Below, piece by piece: positions 42,263 through 53,400 of a DNA stretch of 64,000 bases. The stretch spans positions 7,716,501-7,780,500 of the forward strand of contig NC_060207.1 of assembly GCF_021130785.1 (NCBI RefSeq). Direction: 5' to 3'. The notes under the pieces are model-generated. The model was not told the DNA's origin. It saw nothing but the letters and a program-made list of their open reading frames with translations, and did no database searches. The stretch is from Homalodisca vitripennis (taxonomy: Eukaryota; Arthropoda; Insecta; Hemiptera; Cicadellidae). How positions within the stretch are numbered: the stretch's first letter is position 1; each line of letters begins with the position of its first letter. The translations under genes and the position numbers were made by a program.

Positions 42263-43526
42263 GGGCTTTTCAAAAGTATCAGACCTTCTGTCCTCCTGCT
42301 TAAACGAATGAAGCGCTGGTAGCCAAGCTTAGTGGGGATGTGGAGAGGACTGTCATGAGTGCGCATGCACTGTTTCGTATCATTACAAAGCTTCAGTCAG
42401 CCTAGTAGACCTCTTTGTTTTGCTCAGCAGTTTTTATCAATTTATAAAATGACAGAAAAACTTGAGCAGTAACACTGCATTAAATTTTTGCCAAAACCTT
42501 AGCGATTCGGAAGTGGAACCAATTCACAAGATTCAACAGACTTAGGGAGTCTGCCATGAGCAGTACTTGAATAAAAAAGTGGGACAATCTATTCAAAAAT
42601 GGTAAAATGTTAGTAGAAAATTAACGGCGTTCAGGCAGGCCATCGACAAGCCGGAATGAGAATGTTATTGAACAAGTATGAATTTAGTCACCAAGGACGT
42701 CGTCTTACAGTCCGAGAACTAGCAGAAGAAATTGGAGTCATTGTTGGGTTAGTACATTCGATTTTAACTGAGGATTTCAAAATGAGAAGTGTCCTCAAAA
42801 TTTGTTCCAAAGTTGCTGACAATTGAGCGATAACCACTTCGCCTTAAAATGGCACAAGACAAGGTGGTCAGTGCAAACAGAAACCCTGACTTGCTGAATG
42901 ATCAGTGATCACTTGTAACGAATCCTGGATTTATGGATACAACCCGGAAACTAAGATGCAATCATTGTAGTGGATACGCAACATCTCCAAGACCAAAAAA
43001 AGCACGGGAAGTTTGCAGCCAAGTCGAAGTCATGTTGACAGTCTTTTTTTGAATCCAGTGGAGTGGTGCATCATGAGTACACACCACACGGCCAAACAAT
43101 CACAAAAGAATACCATCTTGAGGTTCTTCATCACCTATGTGATGCTGTGCGGCGAAAACTACTGAATCTGCGGGCAACAAAATCTTAGCAGCTCCATCAC
43201 AACAATGCCCCTACACAACTATTACAAAGTTTTCTCGCCAAAAACAACACACTCTCTGGTACTTTTCCAACATGACTCCCAGCAACTTCTGGCTATTTCC
43301 TAAGCTGAGAATGCCCCAGAAAGAAACTGGATTTCAAGAAAGAGAAGACATTAAACAGAATACTACGGTTGAGCTTAACAGTGTTCCAAAAGATGTCTTC
43401 CAGAAATGTATTGAACAGTAAGAGAAGTGTGTGCATCACCAAGGAGACTACTTTGAAGTTTGTAGGTCTAGTTCAATAAATGCACTTTTAAGTAACAAAA
43501 GTCTGATACTTTTTGAACAGCCCTCA
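42263..43526 (+). mobile_element. Decayed mariner element (about 1264 bp)
   Basis: Left end TA|GGGCTTTTCAAAAGTATCAG, right end inverse CTGATACTTTTTGAACAGCCC then TCA|TA; three bases are lost at the left tip. The plus strand holds a heavily frameshifted transposase: remnants such as NESWIYGYNPETKMQ and GVVHHEYTPHGQTI and LHHNNAPTQ can be read in different frames, equivalent to the first and second catalytic blocks. Non-functional. The 129-bp array begins just beyond its right end. Confidence 0.8.
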
Positions 43527-43534
43527 TATACATA

Positions 43535-45095
43535 TGCAGTTGGAATTCAGAAATCAAGTATTTCTAAGAGTGTGATATAGTCTCCTGCACTCAAAAGTTT
43601 AGGATTGATAACTGCAGTATAACCAATGAACTATTACTGTGTAATCCATTGAGTGTCAATATACCCAGTTGGAATTCAAAAATCAAGTATTTCTAAGAGT
43701 GTGATATAGTCTCCTGCACTCAAAAGTTTAGGATTGATAACTGCAGTATAACCAATGAACTATTACTGTGTAATCCATTGAGTGTCAATATACCCAGTTG
43801 GAATTCAAAAATCAAGTATTTCTAAGAGTGTGATATAGTCTCCTGCACTCAAAAGTATAGGATTGATAACTGCAGTATAACCAATGAACTATTACTGTGT
43901 AATCCATTGAGTGTCAATATACCCAGTTGGAATTCAAAAATCAAGTATTTCTAAGAGTGTGATATAGTTTCCTGCACTCAAAAGTATAGGATTGATAACT
44001 GCAGTATAACCAATGAACTATTACTGTGTAATCCATTGAGTGTCAATATACCCAGTTGGAATTCAGAAATCAAGTATTTCTAAGAGTGTGATATTATCTC
44101 CTGCACTCAGAATTTTAGGATTGATAACTGCAGTATAACCAATGAACTATTACTGTGTAATCCATTGAGTGTCAATATACCCAGTTGGAATTCAAAAATC
44201 AAGTATTTCTAAGAGTGTGATATAGTCTCCTGCACTCAAAAGTTTAGGATTGATAACTGCAGTATAACCAATGAACTATTACTGTGTAATCCATTGAGTG
44301 TCAATATACCCAGTTGGAATTCAAAAATCAAGTATTTCTAAGAGTGTGATATAGTTTCCTGCACTCAAAAGTATAGGATTGATAACTGCAGTATAACCAA
44401 TGAACTATTACTGTGTAATCCATTGAGTGTCAATATACCCAGTTGGAATTCAAAAATCAAGTATTTCTAAGAGTGTGATATAGTTTCCTGCACTCAAAAG
44501 TATAGGATTGATAACTGCAGTATAACCAATGAACTATTACTGTGTAATCCATTGAGTGTCCATATACCCAGTTGGAATTCAGAAAATCAAGTATTTCTAA
44601 GAGAGTGTGACTATTTTCTCCTACACTCAAAAGTTTAGGATTGATAACTGCAGTAATAACCAATGAACTATTACTGTGTAATCCATTGAGTGTCCATATA
44701 CCCAGTTGGAATTCAGAAATCAAGTATTTACTAAGAGTGTGATATTGTCTCCTGGACTCAAAAGTTTAGGATTGATAAACTGAGTATAACCAATGAAGTA
44801 TTACTGTGTAATCCATGATAGTGTCAATATACCCAGTTGGAATTCAAAAAATCAAGTAATTTCTAAGAGTGTGATATTGTCTCCTGCACTCAAAAGTTTA
44901 GGATTGATAACTGGCAGTATAACCAATGAAGTATTACTGTGTAATCCATTGAGTGTCAATATACCCAGTTGGAATTCAACAAAAATCAAGTATTTCTAAG
45001 AGTGTTTTAGTCTGCACTCAAAAGTTTAGGATTATAACTGCAGTATAACCAATTCTTTTACTGTGTAATCATTGAGTGTCAATATACAGTTGGAA
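43535..45095. repeat. 129-bp minisatellite array, about 12 copies
   Basis: ACCCAGTTGGAATTC recurs every 129 bp; the unit also contains CAAGTATTTCTAAGAGTGTG and GGATTGATAACTGCAGTATA. The left copies are near-identical. Copies from about 44580 rightwards accumulate single-base insertions and deletions and the last ones are truncated. Confidence 0.94.
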
Positions 45096-45539
45096 ATTTA
45101 ATCTGGTATGTATAATGGTGACAGTCTCCTCATTAATCTTAAATTTAATAAACTGAAATATTAATAGAAATGTAGTTGTATAACTTTTTGACTGCCAACA
45201 ACACTTTTTTTAGTGTTTCTAAGCAGCAAAGATACCAGATTACTTACATGTGCAGCAATAACATTATTGGAGCAGCAGAGAACTCCAGAAAATAGCTGAC
45301 ATCTTGTAAAATTTATTGTCAGTTTGGGTTTATGTGGGTATAATATATAGTATAATGCTGAGAGATTCCATGTGGTTCTCGACCCAATGATGCGCAGTAG
45401 CCTACTGGTCATGAGGAGTGGAGAGGGAAATCGCGAGCTCGTCTTGAGCCGACTCCCCTTGCCAGTCGTGGTTCACCCTCATGTATCTAGAAACCACAAT
45501 GTAAATCTCTCGGCTTGTAACCTTTGATAGTATTATTAA

Positions 45540-46370
45540 CCCTCCGACTGATAATAAGACAAACTCAGAATAATACACTGATTTTTGTCTTGCTGCATAT
45601 ACACTTTTCTGATATTTTTTTTAAAATATGGTGCTAAATGCTAAGTGTTATATATCAATTTTTTTGTTTAGAAAGCAGAGGAAAAGTGTAAAATAACAGT
45701 ACAAATTATGCATTTACTAAAGTATTGCTTTTTTTATTTATAAATACATTTTACAAATGTGTATTATAAGGTGTTTTTTTTGTTTCCCATGTTGCAATCT
45801 ATGTAACTTTCACATGACTTGGGATAATAAGATACTGTAAATGTACAAAATATACACAGTTTTGTAGTGAACAGAAATATATAATATATATGCACTTATT
45901 TACAACACAAAACAGTTTTTTGATAAAAATGTTAGGTATGTACTACTTTTTTTTGGCAGTAGATGATCCATAATTGGTGTTTGAGTGGAATTTCTTTGAA
46001 CAAGAAGCATATCAGATAGTGATGAATTGTTTTCACCGCCTCAATCAATTTTTCACAACCCAACTCACATTCTAACCGTTTATAACCATTAGACTACCTG
46101 ACAACAAATCTGACAAAAGAAATATCATCATGGACTTTATTTGCTGATATACCACTTTCAATCATCAGAACTAATATTTTCATCATCCAATAGTTCACGT
46201 ATATAATTTTGAACAATGAGGATCGCCCATTTCACCACATAACAGTCATTATAAACAACTAACCTACATAATAAACTAGCAACAGTAGCATCAAAGAACA
46301 TCAAGGTCGTGTAGCATGTCACCAGCTTGTATGCCGTACGGCAATTTGGATCAATATCAGCTGACAACGA
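45540..46370 (-). mobile_element. Possible TTAA-element fragment
   Basis: TTAA at 45536-45539 is followed by CCCTCCGAC, similar to the CCCTCTCCC end of the element at 10025. A minus-strand frame (46158-46367) ends IRELLDDENISSDD, like acidic N-termini of piggyBac-type transposases. No matching right end was found. Confidence 0.25.
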
Positions 46371-47267
46371 GTAATATTACAAATATAAAAACTATATAAA
46401 ATTAATTAGTAATTTGTGAGTAGATGATTCAACTGGGTGCAAGTGATGTCTTTATAACTTAAACGGTTTTTCAATTAATAATTTCATAAAGTTCACTAGT
46501 GGTATTGATGAACAATACATATTGATGGAATCATTCATACAATATGTTGTGCTAAGTGTCCTCGAGGATTATTTAAGTTAGTTTGCAGTTCGGGTTGTGC
46601 CATGGAACTTCAATTGTTTACTGTTACAATATTTGTTTACCTTATCTCACTCCACACACGGCTGGCAAGCTGAACTGTCACTTTTGCTGTACCTAAATAT
46701 GTAGCATTGGATGAGTTATCTCTCTGTAACTAAAACAATCAAAGGTCTATCACATAAATTCAGAGTTCCAAAATTGGGGCAGAACTGAACTTCAGAAAGT
46801 ATCCGTCTTGTTGTCCTCTAGGTCTTAGGTTTATATGCATCAAAAAAGCCAGTATGCATTACTTATTAATAAACTAAAATAAAATGGTTTAAGAGATTTA
46901 AAGTATTAACTCATTTACTTCAGCACTTTTTCGAGTTAAAACTTTTCAAGAGGCAATTGGAGATAGCGGTAATAAATAAAATTGTATTTTCGATGTAGGG
47001 CGATACAGGAACCATAAACGATACACGTTTTCCAACTAGAATTATATTTAATAGAAATCGTCAATACTGATTTAACAACAAAAAATCACACATAACCTTT
47101 AAACATAGTATCTACAGAAATATAAAACTATAGGTAAAACTATATACTTACATTGAACCACTTTAACAAAAAAGTGTTTAATTAAAAGTGCAAAGGAATA
47201 AAATGCTATAATATTTAATATTATTAAAATCTTCTTACTTTAATAAACATGAGACAAATGTATTCAA
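46371..47267. other. Downstream flank of TMEM9, nothing firm
   Basis: AT-rich. On the minus strand it would carry the TMEM9 3' UTR. An exon-like open stretch at about 46640-46730 (RDNSSNATYLGTAKVTVQLA) has acceptor- and donor-like edges but no recognised family. Confidence 0.3.
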
Positions 47268-47423
47268 TTAATTAAGCATTGTGTGTCGGTCATAAATATT
47301 TTTCCGCTGTTCTCGGACTTGTTTCTTCCACTTGTCTTGTTGGTGCCCGACTCTGTTGAGAACATTGCCTCCTCTAACTCCCATCTGGTGAGAGGATCCA
47401 GCTGGGACACCACCGCTTTCATC
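47268..47423 (-). CDS. TMEM9: TMEM9 terminal exon: cytosolic tail
   Basis: 156 nt, acceptor CTTATAG, stop TAA at 47268-47270. It reads DESGGVPAGSSHQMGVRGGN, VLNRVGHQQDKWKKQVREQR, KNIYDRHTMLN. The last 20 residues are the most conserved part of the family and make the identification firm. An alternative frame starting ATG AAA GCG is also open but has no family resemblance. Confidence 0.87.
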   Translation of the reverse strand, partial: DESGGVPAGSSHQMGVRGGNVLNRVGHQQDKWKKQVREQRKNIYDRHTMLN

Positions 47424-50400
47424 CTATAAGGTTACCAAGTGATAAATTCATATTGTTTATACTACACAAATCAACTTTCGTCGTTCAAAGATGAGTCCTA
47501 CTAACAGGTATGATACGGTACCACATGTTTTACATGGTACACATATAATTAATTTAACTAGCACAATACTTGCGTTAAAACCTATAATTCAATGTAACTC
47601 ATTAATCTTTTCTTTTCCACAGCGAAGAATTATCAGTTCTGTGGATCAATTCCCATAATAGTGAACAATAGACCTGTTCATTAATCTCAAATTGTATTAT
47701 AATCATACCATTCTTTTAAAACTGTAGAAAAATCATTTACATTTAATTATTTTTTGTAAATTGCACACCACTTTATTAATATTGGACACACTATACCAAA
47801 AGAAAACCTAAAACTATTAAAACTCGTTGACACACCTAGATATTTAAATGTATGGGAATCCTATTACATAAATCAAGCAAATACAGAATATTGATTAAAT
47901 CAAGAAGATGGACCAATACAAAAATTCAATATTAATTTCACGAAGATTACAAAAATAACATTCAAAATTTTATATAATATAATTCCAGTAATGATTTTAT
48001 TTTACTTTACACACTATGCCACACAGAACAAATTAATATTAAAATCACATATATCTAATTATTATTAAAAACAAATTTACTTTTGTGATGTGTCTGATGA
48101 CGATAGCCTTGCTATCGAAAGGCCTCATAAATAAAAAGTTTTAAGTATTAGTGTGTATGTTCTAAATGTAGTGATTAAGTTACATGTCACTATATTTAAA
48201 TATTAGAATAACAACGTAAGAATCTGCATATTGAATATTTAATGTACTTAATAATCAAAATATAATGTCTTAAAGAAAATCATTACATGCAAATCATACA
48301 TATTCATTTTGACGGATGTGTTGCTACAATGATGGTTAAAGGACATGATTAGGAGAATGGGACAGGAATGAAAAAAATATGGTCAGATCACTCTTTACAA
48401 TCGTGGAACTGAAGGTCAAACTGAATTGTGTTGCTGGAGGAAGAGGATGTTTTTTATAAACATCATGTGACTCACATTGCTCGGACAAGGTATGAGGTGT
48501 GTTCAAAAAGTATCACGAATTTTTAATTTTCACGGGTTACGTATATTCGAATTTCGATTTTTTTGTGGCGTTATGTTGGTACATATGTCTCTCACTTATG
48601 TTGACAATTTCAGCCATTTTGAATGTTCAGTTAATTGTTGACAGCTGCTTTGCTTGCATGTGTTTTGGTTCGTCTTTGATTTTTACCTATTCAAAAAAAT
48701 GGAACAAAGAACCTGTATCAAATTTTGTGTGAAAAATGAAATTAAGTGCGCGGATGCATTGCGAATGTTGACTGTGGCATACGAAGAAGCTACTTTGGAC
48801 AAAAGCAACGTTTATCGGTGGTACAAAATGTTTTCAGAAGGCCGAGAAGATGTGAACGACGAAGAGCGTGCCGGACGCCTGAGCACTTCAACAACAGATG
48901 AAAAAATTGATGAAGTGAAGAAAATGGTATTGGCCAATCGTAGAATCACCGTTAGAGAAATTGCCGAGGATCTGGGCATATCGATTGGCTCGTGCCATTC
49001 GATTTTAGTCGATATTTTGGGCATGAGACGAGTCGCCACAAAATTCGTACCAAAATTGCTCAATTTCGATCAAAAACAGCATTGCATGAACATTGCTAAT
49101 GAGATGTTGGAATCTGTCCGCGACGACCCGTATTTCCTCCAGAGGGTCATAACTGGTGATGAATCGTGGGTTAATGGTTATGACGTGGAAACCAAAGCTC
49201 AATCATCTCAATGGAAGCTGCCGCACGAACCAAGACTGAAAAAAACATGCCAAGTTCAGTCGAATGTGAAAGTTTTGCTTACAGTTTTCTTCGATTGCAG
49301 GGGCGTGGTGCATCATGAGTTCTTGCCACAAGGTAGAACGGTGAATAAGGAATATTACCTGCAAGTTATGCGCAATTTGCGCGAAGCAATCCGCCAGAAA
49401 CGCCCAAATTTGTGGAAAAACAAAAATTGGCTTTTGCACCACGATAACGCCCCTGCTCATACATCGCTGATTGTACGCAACTTCTTGGCCAAAAACAACA
49501 CACTAATGATACCGTAGCCACCGTATTCCCCAGATCTGGCCCCCTGTGACTTTTTCTTGTTCCCGAAACTGAAGAGGAAGGACAACGCTACGCCACAATT
49601 GACGAGATAGAGACGGCATCAAAGGAGGAGTTGAACAAGATACAAAAAAAATGATTTTTTGAAGTGCTTCGAAGATTGGAAAAAAACGTTGGCACAAGTG
49701 TATAACATCCCAGGGGGATTACTGTGAAGGGGTCAAAATAGATATTTACAAATAAATAAATAATTTTTGAAAATATACAAAATTCATGATACTATTTGAA
49801 CACATCTCGTACACAGCTTGTGAAGCCTTGTCAACAGCTAGTGAACCGACTTCAGTATACTGCTACTTCTATTTCTATACCACTTCAGTTGCCTCATCTA
49901 CTTTCAGGAATTGTAGCTCTGAATAAATGTACAATGACGGTACAAAAATTAAATTATTCAAAACAACTTGATTTAATCACATTGTTTAACATTATACAGT
50001 ACACCATAACAATGTCAGGGGACTAACATTATCCGCTTTCTACGGTAAGTATCACATTATGAGAATGTGGTTTGTACTACTTTCTTTTGTAATTTAATAC
50101 ACTAAAAGTGTTGTAACATTTTAATAAAGAACTTTACAGCCATTTTTGAGTACATTTATGTATGAAACTCTTATTGCGGAGTATAAGGGATGGATAGGAG
50201 AACAGAAGATACGTGTCATAACGATGGAGAATGTCTTGATCTCAGCCTTAGAAAGGAGAGGGAATGTATTATATATGCTTCTCCTTCAACACTAGGAGAT
50301 ACATATTTATTGAAACTTAGGAGCCGAGCGCAGACAATACTTCTTCTAGTTCTATATTAGCTCAACTGTACAATTCACGTGCAAACCAATCAAAAACAAC

Positions 50401-53400
50401 CATTCCAGAGCTTCTAAAATATCAATGTATACAGGGTGACGCAAAAGTCACTGGACAGTTGGTTGAAAGAAGAAAAAAACAACAGCATAATCATTTGGCG
50501 TACTTGGACCATATTTTTTTGAAGGAACAGTGACAGGAGATAAATATTTGGATATGCTTCAGAATTACGCGGTACCCAGGACTCATGACGTTTGAAAACT
50601 TTCAAGAACTTTACTTTCAACACGATGGTGCTCAACCACATTATGCCACTGCCGTCCGCGATTATTAAAACGAACGTTTCCACAGAAAAGTTATTGGTCG
50701 AAGGGCAGATATTGACATGCCCCCACGTTCACCAGATATCACACCAATGGATTTTTTCCTATGGGGAGTAGTCAAGGACTCTGTTTATTCTCGAAAGCCT
50801 CATACTATTGACGAACTAAAAGACTACATACATGACGCATTTTATGATTTGGACAATGATCCCACACTATGCCGTAGAGTATGTAACAGTATTCCAGAAA
50901 GACTTCAAAGATGTATTAATGAAGACGGAAAACAATTTGAATATAAAAAATAATTGTAAGTATTGTTTGTAATAAAAAATAATTTCAAATAAATCTAGTC
51001 TTGTTTTAACCAACTGTCCAGTGACTTTTGCGCCACCCTGTGTATTAAGCCAATCTATACAGAATATTCAAGTTAGTTAATAAGTTTGGTAGTAATAAGC
51101 TTTAGACAGACAACTCATAAGGTGGGTAGTAACTGATCTATCTGTAGTAAAGTGACAATAATCCAGGTGAATTGGGCCCCAACCCTTTCCAGATTATTGA
51201 ATTATACTTGTTTTTTAAATAAATCCATAAAAGGCAATTTTAATGTAATAATAATTGCTAATATTGGATGAAATTAGCTTAACAAAAGTGAGACTGATTC
51301 TAAATCATTGTTATTTTCAATGTTTTAAAAAGTGTGCTTTTTTCTTTATCTACAAAATGAATTGAAAGAATTTAACATTCCGCTTGACCAATATATTGTA
51401 ATAATCACTTTGTACGTCCCAAGAAATTTATCAATATATTTTACCACTCACCTAAAATAAAATTTAAAAAAAAAAAAACATTAATTGAGTACCAAATGTT
51501 TAAATTCAACAGCTTCAACAAAACTGAACAAAAACAAAATGTTAAGAACTGAAAGCTTGAAATGCATTTACTAAGACTAAAACCGTATGCAAAATGTAAC
51601 TGTTTAATTTATCTTCCCAAAAAGTGCATTAATAAGGAGTAGAAATCTTAATTTTAAAATAGTTTGTACACTTACATCCTCATTAGTATGCTCCACATAG
51701 CTGCTCTTAGCTCTCTTGTTCAGAAGTGGGTCCAGGCAGATCAAGAACAGCATGTAGATCACAAGCAAAGAGATGATCCAGATTACAATTATAACTACAA
51801 CCTGTAAAACATACATTGTTTCATGTACATGTTAAAAATATAATTTATTGAATTTATTTGAAAGTACAACAACCAGTTTAACAAACACATTGGTTATTTA
51901 TATAAACTTGGATACGACTCAATGGTCTACTTAAGTATTTATAGACATTAAATAAGAAGCTAAGAGACTATTAGCACTAATTTTATTTTGTAAAGTTAAA
52001 GATTTCAGCTATTCTACATGAAGGCACATCATATTGACAAATGATTGCCTCCACATAACTCCTCTAAGCTCTGTTGTCCAGTAGTAAATTCAGACAGATA
52101 AAGACCAGCATGTAGATCACAGGCACAGATTGTTCAGTTCAATTATAACTGTAGAAAAAACAGATTACTAATGATACTGAACAGACTAATACTTGAATAT
52201 ACAATAATCAGTTTAACAAAAATGTTTTTTATTTACACAAACTTTCATCCAAGTCAAACTCGGCACTAAATGGACTAGTTCTAGGATTCTGACACCTGCA
52301 AGATAAGTAAAACTTAAGACTTCTTTGAGTCATCTTCATACTTCAACGAGTCTACCTATTTTTTATCTCATGCAAAAACAGTTGAAAGTCATTACAAGCA
52401 AAATCAGTACTGTACAGAGAATGATCAAACGTCTATTATCCTAGAACTTTATAAACATTTAATATTGTCATTAGTAATAGGCTTTTGAGATCTATGTTTT
52501 GTCCCTTATATAACAGATTGGTAATAAAGTGATTACCTCTGTCTTGTATTGTCATTATTTTAGCAACATTTTGAAATTCTTTTGATCAACTGCCTTTATA
52601 ACAATTAAAATATCTTGAAGAAAATCCTAAGGTCAATCAGGAATTGCCTAGGGGAACTATTTATTTACATAAGATGCAGTTGTTGGTACATATGTTTAGT
52701 TGATGTTGTCTTTGTTGATAATTTTCTATTTTGTGTTGTGTTGTTACGTGTATACATATCTTTGTTGAATAGAGATTTATTTATTTCCATTTTGAACCTG
52801 CAAAGCAATCTTTGAAGTTATTTTATTTTAACATTATTAAGCAATGAAAAAGTCCAGATCTGTACAACTATTCCAAAATAGGTGGCAACTTACCTGTATC
52901 TGAGGGATGCCTTTAACCATTATATGACTAATTAAAAAGTGCTAATTTCTTTATCTGGTTGTATTTAAATATTCAGTTAAAGTACAGTGTTGTAATTTTT
53001 AAACTAACACTTTTTAATTTTTTTTAAATAGGGTAATAAATTATTTTTATGATTAGACTTTAAATGTAGAGTAAAACAAGATATAAAACAATGGTTTTTG
53101 TTACACCATTATGGTTTTACTTTTTTTTAATGTAAACATTTTTTTAAGTGTTTATAAAACTAATAATATAAATAATTTGTGGTTCATAGACATTGTTCAT
53201 AAATCGGTTTCAATATGGCAGCCACTTGCTGTTTTAAAAAGTTACATTTATACTTTGGCTAAAAAGCATTGTAGAGCAAAACTCAAGAGTGTTTTAGACT
53301 TTACGAGTAATTTGAAAAGCTTAAGTATTTCAATATCTCATAAGTTTCAAGATGGTGCAGCAAATGGTAGTATGCAGTGACTCACTGTAATACAAGTTTA

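Noticed and set aside
45240..45310. Minus-strand segment with a good donor (GCACAT|GTAAGT) considered as the SMYD4 N-terminal exon
   Set aside because: None of its frames shows the TPR pattern, and the phase at the donor does not fit the exon at 38345.
46640..46730. Exon-like minus-strand segment (RDNSSNATYLGTAKVTVQLA)
   Set aside because: Splice-like edges exist, but it resembles neither SMYD4 nor TMEM9 and lies after the TMEM9 stop codon.
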